From Hortaea werneckii (taxonomy: Eukaryota > Ascomycota > Dothideomycetes > Mycosphaerellales > Teratosphaeriaceae): a stretch of DNA of 64,000 nucleotides. The stretch spans positions 60,354 through 124,353 of the forward strand of contig JBAOKB010000180.1 of NCBI GenBank assembly GCA_037044905.1. Reading direction: 5' to 3'. Positions within the stretch are counted from its first letter, which is position 1. Each line of letters begins with the position of its first letter. This document shows positions 10,708 to 21,833 of this stretch, one piece after another. The notes under the pieces are model-generated. The model was given only the letters and a program-made list of their open reading frames with translations. It was not told the origin of the DNA and ran no database searches. Made by a program: the position numbers and the translations under genes.

Positions 10708-11732
10708 GGTTGCATCTTATATGCGTTCAGAGAATTCGGTCGATTGAACGAGAAGACTTGATTTGTACAGAGCTGTGCATGATCGTTCCAGCGTGGTCCT
10801 TTTATGGTTTTTGAATCGATTGCAAAGGTTGATAATCCAGCATAAGTTATGCCTACCTAGGCACATAAACCAGAAGAGTGCTTCCGTACCTGTAGGATTA
10901 TGCGTAGGCCGGTCAACTATGATTGGCGGATGACGAAGCATCAAGTGACTAATGTGAGGCTTATTACTATGTACTTAAGAAAGATCAGGTTGGAAGACAT
11001 GAAAGTCATTGCAAATAGCGAGACCTGTCTCGTTGAGTTTTGTAAGCCAGGATTTATGCTCGAGCTCTGTCAGCTGGATTGTTTGCAAGAAGTTCCGACT
11101 TTATGAACGCCATGTTCTGATACCTACTATATGAGTACATAGTAAATAGGCATTTGGTGGTCTTGTGTAGCTCGTCTCCCGTGCAATATTACTATCTACC
11201 TAGGTAGGTGCCTCTTTTCTCGACTTGTGCATTGGACAGTGGATACTGAGCACTGCTTACGTGGGCAGGCGATGGGAAGCATGTATATGTACACATTGGG
11301 AACTCTCACCATCACCCGTTCATCGCGGTAGAGCACAAGTCGGTTTCGTCTTGTTGCTGCCTTCTGCCATGACCCACAGAATTGCTCATCATTTCAAGAT
11401 CAGGGAAGAATTATACATAGATGGACCAACCAAGTACTCATAGGGCTCGGCTTTGGAAAAGCTTCGGGTTGTTTATAGTTTGGTCGTTGGCCCTCCAACG
11501 TTCTTTTGTTAGATCCCTGCATGTCTCATCCCACACCGGGCCGCATGAACGACAACGGTATGATGAGTTTACAACGATAACGCAGCTCCGCTCGCACTCT
11601 TGATCTCCTGTGTACATATTTTCAGTTCAACTGTGCTTTGACGCGCCCCGATGCACACATCGGTTCCCATTAGGAAGTAGCAGAGTCCCATTCTTCTATG
11701 CACCTCCCCGGTTGGAGGGTGGAGCAAGAGCG
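10708..11732. other. Long intergenic region, no supported gene
   Basis: About 1 kb between a leftward and a rightward gene, so probably two separate promoters. It is somewhat AT-richer than its neighbours, with several short TACCTAGGTAGG-like inverted motifs near 10852-10861 and 11199-11208. I see no coding sequence. Confidence 0.5.
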
Positions 11733-12983
11733 ATGAAGTCCCGAAGCAACAGTCCACAGACCTCTCCTCAGATCAAAAGATATCGAGTAGACAGTAGAGA
11801 AAGCGCAACGGGTAAGTACGTGAATGGGAAGACCATCATGGCCTCTTTGTCTTCTTCGCAGCGAGCCAGCTGCTTTTAGAACTGCGACACGCGCAAGATA
11901 CCCATCACAAGATTTCGTACTCTGCTTACACATGTCTCGCTCCCAGTCCCTTCAGCGCTCCGAAAAGCCAGCTTTCGCGTCGAGGAGCTGCCTCCAATAA
12001 ACATGAACACGAGTTTCCAGGGGAGCTCCCCGGCGCCGGAACGAGAGAGCTACCACAAGCCCGGTCTACTGGGACCAGTGCCTGCTGGGGTCCGAAGAGT
12101 CAGTGGAGAATCGACACCATCGCGACCGATCTTAAACGGCAATGCGTCGAGCCCTGCTGTACCTGTCGCATCTGCGTCTCCCCACGAGAACGAATGCCCT
12201 TCGCAATGGAGCTCAGCGGTAGGCCATGCGACTACATCCGGCAAGTCCGGCAGAGTTATTGAGAAGCTTATGGCCGAAAATGATAGATTGAAAAGGGAGC
12301 TTGAGATAGCAGTTATGAGATCACAGGAGCTGGAAAGGAATCTGGCAACACTTAAACCACAGATGGATGCGCTACAGGCCGAAAACGACAACTTGAGCCA
12401 TTCTAGTACAGTGGATTCAAGTATCTTAGCGAGAAAGGAAAGAAGAATCGAAGAATTGAGGGCAGACAGTGCAGCGAAAGCTCAGCGCGCACTTGCTGCG
12501 GAGACGCAAATGCGACAGCAGCAACGGCAACTAGAGGAATTACACGAGCAGCATAGTAGAGACCACCAGAGCATGTTGGATCAGACGAAACACGCGACTG
12601 TACATGCCGAAATCTTGGAAACGAGCCATAAGCAGCTGTCAGCGGAATATCGTGCGCGCCGAGAAGCATGGGAACGAGACCTGGCAGTGCTACACCAAGA
12701 GCGAGAGGACGACCGGGCGCGGATGGCACGCCTAGATGTCGTTCACGAGCAGATGAGACAGGAGAATGAGCGGACACGGAAAGTCCAGACTGAATTGATG
12801 GCGAGGTGGGAAGATATGGAACAGGCTATGCACTCGACGCTGGAGGAAGGTGAACAGGAGAATGAGAAAACGCGGAAGAAGAGTTTGGAAATGGATCAGG
12901 TCGTCAATCAGATGAAATGGCTAATGGGCGTGCAGAAGACGGCTGATGAGAACAAAGCCAGATCAACGGGGAAAGGTTCATAG
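11733..12983 (+). CDS. Coiled-coil protein resembling filamentous-fungal She3-type proteins
   Basis: The main exon encodes a long coiled coil. It contains GRVIEKLMAENDRLKREL followed by heptad-rich sequence to near the C-terminus and NQMKWLMGVQK at the end. Mould proteins with this start (xVIEKLMAENDRLkREL) are often named SWI5-dependent HO expression protein 3; that name is from memory and the function in moulds is unclear. An upstream exon is likely: ATG at 11733 (MKSRSNSPQTSPQIKR), donor GTAAGT at 11812. The best frame-preserving acceptor is CTCCCAG ending at 11946, giving exons 11733-11811 and 11947-12983 (371 residues). The nearer acceptor at 11861 gives a typical 50-base intron but enters a wrong frame. 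A minimal alternative start is the ATG at 12003 (326 residues). Confidence 0.65.
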
Positions 12984-13548
12984 GGCGACATTTCTTTGAG
13001 GCATTATCGATGAAGAAGTGAGCGTTCACTGCGAAGCATCTGTGTTCTAGGCATGGCGTTCAAAGAAGGCGTACAATGTGTAGGTATAGATAAGGTGGTG
13101 TTGGTTGGATGGGAGGCTGCATACACACAGGCAGGCGCTTCGGCATCGTCTTCATTGCCTTGTTGGAAAGATGTGGCTGGATCATGGTACCGACCATTAA
13201 GGTCTTGAATATGGAATTTGCCGATTCGCTTTCTTCATCACTTCGATCACCTTCACTACTTTGGGAGTTGCACGCTGATGACACTGGGAGTGTACATATC
13301 TACGCGTAGGAACGCTGAGAGCGGCTCAAATGAAAAGGACGTCAGCTTGGGTTGGGCTGCACCTTCCCTCATCATGCCGCCGCCGCCCCTCCTTCCTCGT
13401 TTGCATCGGCAGTCGCACAGCGTCACCTGCCGTCGAGCAACGCTCGAAACCACTCGAAGAGACCTCATCAGATACCTACTCATCATCAGCCTTCATCAAC
13501 CTCCAATCACCAACTTTTACATGCTCTGCACATCTACCCAAGTCAACG
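12984..13548. other. Intergenic region
   Basis: This separates two rightward genes and must contain the 3' end of the coiled-coil gene and the promoter of the long orphan gene. No gene is supported. Confidence 0.5.
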
Positions 13549-16500
13549 ATGGAGCCCCTTCCGGAGTCCTGCGAGGAGTCTATTTACGTCCATTTGACAC
13601 TCTATCAGTTCAACCCTGAAGCCAGGCAGCAGGTGATCCAACGTGTCAATGCTGCACTGAATAATACATCGGCCAGATGTTGGTACAACATTGAGGAAAG
13701 CAGCTTCGAGCTGAGGTGTCCCTGCACTATAGGGCCTGTTGCGGATGAAGCTCTTGCCGCCGCAATCAAGGACTATCTCAAACAAGAGACGAAGGCGATC
13801 GAGCTTGAAGATGTAAGTATTCTCTCTTCTGTCCTGTTTAAAGTACGCAACAGATGCTAATGTCAGCTCACAGCGCGAGCCAAACGTCTTGCGATTCCCG
13901 GAGGGCGACATCCAACCTCTGGGTGGCGACATCGATGACCTTGAGGAGGAGATGATCCAACGAGAAGCGGCATCTAATACCCAAGACGAAACCACAAATT
14001 GTTCCAGTTTCCAGGCCACTCACTTAATCGAGACCGAGGGAGCAGCTTCCATGCCTCTTAAACTCTTCGGGCTGTACGAGTTCCCGGAAGGTCTCCTGGA
14101 GCGCACCTTATGCTCTGCAGCAGACAAGGAGATGACCAAGGCTATCCGCTGTGGTGTCACTGCCAGAGCAGTCCGATCAGAAGGCAAACACGACAATTTT
14201 GTCTTCAACGGCAGACTGGGAAGTCCAGTTGGATCTAACCAAACGCTAGAACTGGAGTCGTTGATCCCTTTTCCAATCCTAGAAGGACATTCCGCGCTTG
14301 ATGTCCCCGTCGAGAGAAACAACACCTTGATGTCTAAGACCAGCGATGGGCCTGTCATGGATAAGTGGTTTGCCGGCATGGCTCAGACGGAGCCTAGCGA
14401 CCCCGACCAAGATCCCGAAGTGCCTAAAGACGCCCGCAAGCTTTTCGCCCCTGGCCATCAACCGTTGTCAGGTAGAACAAGAATACCGAAAGCTGATCCT
14501 GACCGTCGTAGCGATACGGAAGGGTCCGAAAGTGATGACGAGGCTGTCACTCCGAGTACCACAATGAAAGATTTTGCATGTCTAATGGGGAAGACGAAAG
14601 CTCGGAGTGTGAAGTCAGAGGACTTGGACATCACGACAGAATCTTCAGAAGAAGACGAGGACGCCAAAGAATCGATGCTGTTTTCGCAGACCCAAGACCA
14701 TTCAATGAAGGGCGTCACGCACCCAAGGCAATCATTTGCTGCTCTCCTGGGTAAGGAAGAGGTGTCTAGCCCCTCACCATCTATCAAACCTGCAGAAAGC
14801 GGGAATGTCCAAGCTCAATCCAACCTTGCAACCAGGCTCGGAGGTCTTGAAAGCAGCTCGATCATACAGACAAAGCCACCAGGCACGAACGGTGATCGAG
14901 AAATGGCATCGTACAACGAGCTGCAGTCATATGGACCTCAGTTTGCGGCGGTCGATAACATCGGATTGACAGCAAATGCTGCCAACCAAGCAACGTGGGA
15001 TAACACACATTACGAACGAGGCAAAAAGGCCAAGAAAAGTAGAATCAGGCGGGCTGAGTTACAAGCGCCGCTAGCAGCGCAACCGACGAGCGGCAGCGCA
15101 CCAATGAGTCTGAGCACCGGACCCGATTTACAACACCCGCGGGCGTCGCAGATAGCTGGCGCGGCTGGCCATATCTCACATTTGGCGTCCGAGACGACTC
15201 TTGGAAATAATCCAGACAGTCTTACGGACCAGCCAGTGGAGCCACAACGTGGTTAAACCGACCGATACTCATGAGACGTTGATCGACGATACAGCTTCGT
15301 ATGCAAGGGGTCCAGTCAAGGTACCTCCCGGCCTTCAGCCATTCTCAACAACACACACAGATACTCATAGTCAAACGACTACAGAGGTTGGCTCGGGACC
15401 TAGCATGACCAATGTTGGTGGGACTTCGGCAGGGCACGTGGTCGACGTCGAAAACGTAATCACGCTTGTTAGACCCTCTCTTGGGACTCAGCAGCAAGCG
15501 TCTAGTGAGCCTCATGTGCGTTACAATGACGATAGCGATGAAGGTGATGGGACCATAGTTGAACGGCTTCGGCCCCAGCAAGAAGATATACGCCACTTCC
15601 AAAAGAAGCACACTATGGGCCAAAAAGCCAAGAAGAAAGGCAAAGCTGTCAAGCACAAGGTTGAATTACCTTTACCTGACCCTGTTCCATTGCCGAAACC
15701 CAGCTTACAATCTGCAAAACAGAACTCCAGCTCGACTCCAAAGATCGATGTTCGTGCAAATGCGGAGGTCCACGCGAGAGAAAAGACAGCTGAAGATATT
15801 GGAACATCCCTTACGAACGCTGAGCGACTCGACTCCTTCTTGCAGGAGGACCACGTGCTCTCTCAGAGTAGCGAGCTAAGAGTTCGCCTAGGATTGATCT
15901 TGAACTTGAACGGAACGAAAGCTATGCGTGACCGTATTATCACAGCCGCTGCGCTCGCCGACGAATTAAACAGTAGCTGTAACACGGGAAGAGTTGTCTT
16001 CAATGGTAGGCTGACGACGAACAAGGAGGATGTCTCTCACTTACTAAACTTGTCCGACTCGCCCCTTTCCGCCGAGGTCTTGTACGAGTTCCATGCACGT
16101 GACAGCAGCGGAAAGATCCACAGGGTCGAGCTGAAGGTCTTACAGGACGGTTCTATGGGAGCTCAATCTCTGCACGAAGTGACGACTGAGATCTACATGC
16201 ACTTCCCCATCAGGGTCTGGGATGCAATGGTGTCCTTGCAGGAAGTGCCAACGAATACGGATTCCTTCGACGTCTTCCTTGCATCTTTGTCTACGCTCAA
16301 CGAACCACCATCTTTCACAGCAATCGTCCCGTCAAACCAATTCAGCATCGAGCGGGTCTTCGCAAAGCGCAAATTCGCTCGTCCGCTCAGCGCGGATTCG
16401 AATGGGAAGCTGGTTCTCACTGAAGTGCAAGACCTCTTCGTCAGCTCGTTGAATGCGGCCAACGCCAATTTGCAAGCGACTTGCCTGTCTCCGGAGGAGA

Positions 16501-16688
16501 TGACGGCAAGGCAACGATTGTGGTGGGAGGCCCACTTTGAGGGTCTGAGCGATGGTGCGGAGATATGTGATGCTGTCAACGGAGTCATTACTCTTCTGGA
16601 TGGTGTGGGATTCCACAGCAGGGGTCCGTGGACTGCTGCGCCAAAGGAACAGGACGAGGAGGTGGATAAGGAGCCTAGTTTCTGGTGA
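13549..16688 (+). CDS. Large orphan protein, frame change in the middle
   Basis: Not recognised. Exon 1 is 13549-13812 (88 codons). A clean 61-base intron (GTAAGT donor, CTCACAG acceptor at 13873) leads into a long frame that is open from 13874 to 15256. Coding then continues in another frame that is open from before 15201 to the stop at 16688. Both frames look coding on either side. An intron at 15187-15232 (46 bases, GTCCGA donor, CCAG acceptor) would join them; a one-base indel is the alternative. The N-terminal 88 residues, a folded-looking block near 14040-14330 and the block near 15860-16130 share hydrophobic patterning, and the last two share VFNGRL. The middle is Ser/Thr/Lys-rich and disordered, with two KKAKK basic patches. 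The C-terminal 150 residues look globular (ARQRLWWEAHFEGL). Length is about 1,030 residues. Confidence 0.65.
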
Positions 16689-17196
16689 AAAGCGCAGTTG
16701 ATGGTAGGAGGTCGTATGAGTGTCATTCTACAATGTGTAGCTACATATCCGCCGCTCCGATGATGGGAATGATAACACTGGTAGCTAGACTTCCATCGCG
16801 CTTTCCGCTTCCTCTAATTGCCAATGGCGGGAACTCACGTGAGCAAAGAGCGCATTATGCAGGGCAGTGAGAGTGTTTGTAATGAAGGTCAGCTAGCTTG
16901 TCCTTATGCGATACAGATGGCGTCTCATCGTTGTAGTAAGGCACTTTTCGACACAAGGTATCGTATCAAGAAGAGAGAAAGAAACAACACAATTGTCTGT
17001 CTGTTTGAAATGAGGTACGCACAACCTACCTAGATACTCTCATAGGTTGCAGTGAGTTTCGTAGTTCATGATATACTTGGTCTGTGCGCAACGGCATTGG
17101 AACCTCTTTCAATGTCTGGTGGAAAGGCAATTTGACACACGTCTCGTCTTCGCAATAGAGCGGGCAAACGAAAGTCTTTCTTAGCATACGAAAGAT
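16689..17196. other. Convergent intergenic region
   Basis: This lies between the 3' ends of the orphan gene (rightward) and the acyltransferase gene (leftward). No coding sequence is supported. Confidence 0.5.
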
Positions 17197-18666
17197 CTAG
17201 ATCCCGCGGGGCTGCGCATAAGCGAGCAGCTCCTCATCCTTCATCAGTCTCTGCTGACATCCCTTCTCCAAACATACGCACACCTCGAACCCCTCATCGT
17301 CAGCATCCTCCTTCACTTCTGCCCGACTCGGGTAGATGAAGCAGTACCCTTCAAACGCCGGACAGGGGAACCGGATCGCTTTCGTAAGACCAAAGCCAAA
17401 GTCATGCTTCTCGTAGCACTGCATCGCCTGCCAGCTCGTACCGGCCAGATCCATGCCGAGGAACGAGTTCATGTTGATGCTGATCCACCGCTTGTCCTTC
17501 AAGCCCGCGATCCATTCTGGTAGCTCGCGGACGTATTGAGGCGTGATGGAATTGATCGAGTCCCGGACTCTCCGCGCAACCTCCGGGATCGGGGCCGCGA
17601 TAAGGTCGCTAATCTTAGTAGGCTTTGTGCGAGGGAGAGCGACGGCGTTACCCATGAAGCGCTCTGGAAGTGGAGGGTCGAGTTTGAATCGGGTGTTGAC
17701 GGCGTGGGCGAGGATGACTTCTTGGTCCGGGTTCGGCTGGAGTAATTCGATCTTGGCTTTGGTGATGGCTTTCCACATCGATGCCATGATGGCGTCGTAT
17801 GTTGAGACCCACGACCCTTCCGCTCCGTCAACAGACTGATTCGCCGTAGCCTTGAGCTGATCGACTTTGCTCTTGGCAAAATGCCACATGACAATGTCGA
17901 GCTCCGGCATCTTGAAGTCGGCAGGGGGCGCTGGCGGTGGTCCACCTGCGTCCTTCAAGATGGGGTACTCGAGACTGAGCTTTTCATTCAGCTCCTGCCA
18001 TCGCTTCTGATCTGGGATCTGAGCTGCGCTGAGCCGCGACCTGTCCAAGGCTGCCTTGTCGATGGGCTTGAACTCTTCGCCTTTGGTGGCGGCTGCAGCA
18101 TTTTCCGCCCAGGTCGTCAGGAAGCCATCGCATCCAGGGCCATCTGAACAGTTGTGATGGATGGCAGAAGCCAAGATCACTCCGCCTGGGATGAAGTTTA
18201 CTTGAAAAGCCGAGATACTTAGATCCTCATCAGCGTTATCTCCCAGTGGAGAAAACAGCTGCTTCTCCGTCACGCTCTTAGGCAAGATCTCATGACCTTT
18301 CAGCATAGCGGCGGGGAAATCCTTTTGGTTCAGCTCTGGGTACGTGGGAGTCTGTCTGACGTTGACATACAGTCCAACGCTAGACTCTTTCTTTTTCGCC
18401 ACCCACATACGTCCAGTCTCGGGGTCCATTTTCAAGCCCCCTGCCATTATGGGGTACTGAGCTAAAGTGAATTCCAAGCCTTTGACTAGATTCGCAACGA
18501 TCGTCGTCTTGTTCGCTTCGCTCTCATCTTTCAGCTCGAACACTTCTGCAATTTGCACGTAGATCTTAGGCATAGTATGGTCCATATCCGACAGTGGGAA
18601 CAAGTCTATCTCCTGGCTGCCCTCCCAGCCTGTTGGCCGGACCTGGATACATTTTGCCTCTGCCAT
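17197..18666 (-). CDS. BAHD-like acyltransferase (fungal transferase family)
   Basis: A single-exon gene of 489 residues from the ATG at 18666. The HxxxD catalytic motif of the family is present as HHNCSDG (H171, D175). The structural DFGWG motif appears as DFGFG at 422-426. The N-terminal region (PLSDMDHTMPKIYV) and the substrate-channel region have the layout of trichothecene-3-O-acetyltransferase-like and other fungal BAHD enzymes, which move an acyl group from acyl-CoA to an alcohol or amine. There is no signal peptide, so it is presumably cytosolic. No polyketide synthase, NRPS or P450 is adjacent, so the acceptor is unknown. Confidence 0.85.
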   Translation of the reverse strand: MAEAKCIQVRPTGWEGSQEIDLFPLSDMDHTMPKIYVQIAEVFELKDESEANKTTIVANLVKGLEFTLAQYPIMAGGLKMDPETGRMWVAKKKESSVGLYVNVRQTPTYPELNQKDFPAAMLKGHEILPKSVTEKQLFSPLGDNADEDLSISAFQVNFIPGGVILASAIHHNCSDGPGCDGFLTTWAENAAAATKGEEFKPIDKAALDRSRLSAAQIPDQKRWQELNEKLSLEYPILKDAGGPPPAPPADFKMPELDIVMWHFAKSKVDQLKATANQSVDGAEGSWVSTYDAIMASMWKAITKAKIELLQPNPDQEVILAHAVNTRFKLDPPLPERFMGNAVALPRTKPTKISDLIAAPIPEVARRVRDSINSITPQYVRELPEWIAGLKDKRWISINMNSFLGMDLAGTSWQAMQCYEKHDFGFGLTKAIRFPCPAFEGYCFIYPSRAEVKEDADDEGFEVCVCLEKGCQQRLMKDEELLAYAQPRGI

Positions 18667-19396
18667 TGTGTAAGTCTTGAACGATAACACCAAGGAGCTC
18701 GAACAGCCAAAGCAACACGCTCGAACGATGAGACCGAGCCAAAAGAAATGTTACATTTAGGAAAGGGGGTCCAGATACGTTACATAAAGAACCCTAGAAG
18801 CCCTAACCACTACCGGCTTCGAAGGAATCATCGGAGCCGTACTACCGTTTTAAACCCGGGCAAGGAAGCAATGGAATCGAGAAGCGGTGTTCTTCATGTA
18901 TATCGCTTAGAAGGCAAGTAGGTCCACATCGCCCTCACACCGTTGCAGATCGCCCATGACTCAAGCTAAGCTGACAGGGAAAGGTCGGGACGTGAGGTTT
19001 GGCGGCTCCGAAGCCAGGGATCGTAACATTTAGGAACCCTGCATGCTCTTCAATACGGCCAATTCTCTTTCGCTGAAGGAGCCGTGTCTATTCCCAGCCA
19101 GACATTTTGCTGCAATGACTTGTGGATAGTGTCTGCCAGGGAATGTATTCCTTTGCGCGGCCGGCCGGCCGCGCTGAGTGATGATCAGGATGTCAGGAAA
19201 CCGGGTGATGGTCAATCCTACAAACCGATACAGACACCCAGGAGTCGTAAGCTCTGCTTCTTTTACTTGTCAATCGTTTGTGCGTTGTGCATGTTCTTTC
19301 TTTTCTCTTGTCAATATGTATTTCTGCACTGTCATAAAGAGTTGAGATTCACCAGCCCTAACCTGATCCAACCCAGCAACCCCTTAGCGGTTTGCT
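18667..19396. other. Divergent intergenic region with a perfect palindrome
   Basis: This lies between the leftward acyltransferase and the rightward rhodopsin-fold gene and therefore holds both promoters. It carries a 20-base perfect palindrome at 19155-19174, listed separately. No gene is supported. Confidence 0.55.
19155..19174. repeat. 20-base perfect GC palindrome
   Basis: The sequence GCGCGGCCGGCCGGCCGCGC reads identically on both strands. It lies about 220-240 bases upstream of the rhodopsin-fold gene start, in a divergent promoter region. CGG-containing palindromes are typical binding sites of fungal Zn2Cys6 factors, so a regulatory role is possible. That is inference only. Confidence 0.6.
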
Positions 19397-21116
19397 ATGG
19401 TCTCCTCTATGGATAATTCACTGTGGAAACGCGCTGCAGGAGACGATGTTAATGCGGTCGTGTTTGACAATATCCAGCCAACGGTCTGGGGCATTACAAT
19501 CCCATGCGCTGTAATCTGTCTCCTATCATGCATTCTGCGACTTTATGCCCGAGCCGTCGTAGCCAAAGAGTACGGCATTGATGACTGGCTCATGGCTGCG
19601 GTAACGGTATGCGTACTACGCTCCCTCAGAAACAAAAGACCGAGCTGATGAGGAATGTGTCTTTTTAAGGTCACCTGGATCGGCCAGCAGTACATCGCTT
19701 GGATGTGGACTGCTCTAGGTGGAGGTCTGCATATGGATCGGGTGTCTGCGGAGAACCTATACCAGATTCAAGTAGTAAGATTCTTCAAGCGATTAACCGA
19801 AGCGTCGTGGTTATGAGAGCTGACATGGGATACGGAAACTTTAGTACCTCTTCGCTGAGGAATTCTATTACCTCTTCCTCGAGCTGCTAATCAAGATGTC
19901 GTTTCTCTTCTTCTACCTAAGGACGATTGGAGTCAGCGATAATGTCCGTCGAGCCATCTACGTGGTCATGGGGCTGGCGTGCTGTCAAGTTGCAGGCACC
20001 TGGTAGGTCTCCCTATCCTCTCTTCTTGTCCCTTTAGATCCTGTCTGCTTTCGATCCTCCCTACATCATCCTCAAGACGGGAACCAGACCGCCTGTTCTT
20101 AACATGACGAACTTCAGATCCAGACACTGACAATTTTCATACCCAGGATCTTCTACGGCTTCCAATGCATCCCCATCGGAGCATACTTCCACCCGGAAAA
20201 CTACCCCAACGCCAAATGTGTTTCGGCGAATATCACCTACTATGTCCCCACCGCCGTGGTAAGACTCCCCCCTACCATCCCTCAAGAAGGAAAGAAAGGC
20301 CAAAAGAATCCAGGAAAAATCTCTCGCTAGGCGCAAAAAAGTAAAAAACGAAAGAAAAGAATAACTAACCCTCTCTTCCTTGTAACAAACTCCTAGAACG
20401 TCGCAGTCAACCTCCTAGTCTACCTCCTCCCCATCTACCCGGTCTGGGGTCTCCAGACCTCCCTCACCCGCCGCCTCAAGCTCATCAGCATGTTCACGTT
20501 GGGATTCGCCGCCATCGCCGTCTCGCTGTGTCGGTTCGTGATGCTCTGGCAGCTCTCCAACACGAAGGATACTAGTTATATTTTCGGCAGCGTGACGTTG
20601 GTGACGTCGATCGAGTTCGATGTCGCGATCGTGACGGCCAATGCGCCAGGGATCGCGATGTTCTGGAAAGCGGTTGTTAGGCGGAGGGCGCTGGGGACGA
20701 CGAATCTTTCCGGGGAAGGCGGAGGGGGGTTGGGGCCGAGTTCTGGTGGTCTCGGGGGCGGTGGGGCGAGGGAGGATAAGTATTGTTTGGGGAATTTGAG
20801 CCAGGTGGGCGGTGCCGGTGGGGGGACAGGAACAGGGAAGTCGGCCAGGAGAAGCACGAGGAGGAGCGGGCCTGCTTGGATTGATACGCGAGGGAGCGAG
20901 GAGGAGTTGAGGCCGGTGATCGGCGGTGGCACTTCGTTGGAGAATAAGAAGGAAGCTAGTAGTGATGGCGATCTCAGCGAGGGCGAGAGTAGCTTGGGTG
21001 GGATGAAGGTTGATAGGCGGGTGATTGTGCGGTCGGAGCGGGTGATGGATGACGGTGCCGTCCAGCAGAGATCCGTCATGTCCCCTCGCGAGTACTATGA
21101 GTTCGGTTCGAGATAA
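19397..21116 (+). CDS. Seven-helix integral membrane protein, fungal rhodopsin-fold (PTH11-like group)
   Basis: Five exons: 19397-19606, 19670-19774, 19845-20002, 20147-20258 and 20397-21116, giving 434 residues. All four introns have GT..AG ends and join conserved sequence. The family pattern is clear: a short N-terminus, helix 1 (WGITIPCAVICLLSCILRLY), YGIDDWLM before helix 2, LFAEEFYYLFLELLIKMSFLFFYLRT, a Cys-containing loop (YGFQCIPIGAYF, KCVSANITYYV), then LLVYLLPIYPVWGLQ and the last two helices ending near 20660. The tail is about 150 residues, Gly/Ser-rich and charged, as is common for these plasma-membrane proteins. Related proteins include putative PTH11-type surface sensors. The ligand is unknown. 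A second ATG at 19409 would shorten the protein by four residues. Confidence 0.85.
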
Positions 21117-21607
21117 GAAGATAACAATCGCTCCCCAGTCGGAAAACGGAATTCCCAGATCTTCTCAAGACGCGGTGAAAGGCAGGATGTTCTTCAAAAT
21201 ACCCTCCCCCTTCAATGGATAAATTTTCCCTCATGCATTTATTGAAGAGGTGGACCGGGAAAAGAATAAAAAGAACCAATACTCTCATCTATCTTTACAG
21301 AAAAAGGTCTCTTTCCAACACTCACTCAACTCACCCGCAATCTCGTTTCCAATACCATTCCCATCCCCTTGAAAGAAAGGGGGGGAAAAAAAAAAAGGGG
21401 GTGGGAGGGAGGGCGGAAACAAACAACAGAGGGTGGTTGCTTTCATCGTCTCCGCCATGCAAAAACGCCCAAAAGTACCAATGCAAGCAAACCCGATTAG
21501 GGGCAAGGGGGAAAAGGAGTAAAAAGCCGGAAAGAAAAAAAAATAAAACGACAAAACACGATCCCCCCTGCCCCCAAGGCAAGGTACGTATGCAAAACAG
21601 TAGAGCG

Positions 21608-21649
<42 letters not shown>

Positions 21650-21655
21650 TTCTGA

Positions 21656-21697
<42 letters not shown>

Positions 21698-21833
21698 TCT
21701 TGTTCGTCCCCTGGAAGTAAAACCCAACTTCAATACTTCCATAAAATCCACTGCATCCATCCACCGAATTCCACCCTTTAGACCAAATCCAATCCAATCC
21801 CAAGCCCACAAACAAACAAAAAAAAATCCCCCC
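21117..21833. other. Convergent intergenic region rich in simple repeats
   Basis: This lies between the 3' ends of the rhodopsin-fold gene and the mannosyltransferase gene. It is dominated by purine-rich runs (21370-21400, 21505-21550), a CT dinucleotide repeat and a long C homopolymer. The apparent open frames here, including a poly-Gly one on the minus strand, are products of the repeats. Confidence 0.7.
21607..21695. repeat. (CT)n microsatellite followed by a 38-base C homopolymer
   Basis: An almost pure CT repeat spans about 21607-21652, with two TTT interruptions. A short spacer leads into an uninterrupted run of 38 C at 21658-21695. The complementary strand is an uninterrupted G-run, capable in principle of forming quadruplexes. 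It lies about 140 bases beyond the stop of the leftward mannosyltransferase gene. Confidence 0.95.

Noticed and set aside
17197..21116. Secondary-metabolite cluster around the acyltransferase and rhodopsin-fold gene
   Set aside because: No core synthase, P450 or pathway transporter is present within the surrounding genes.
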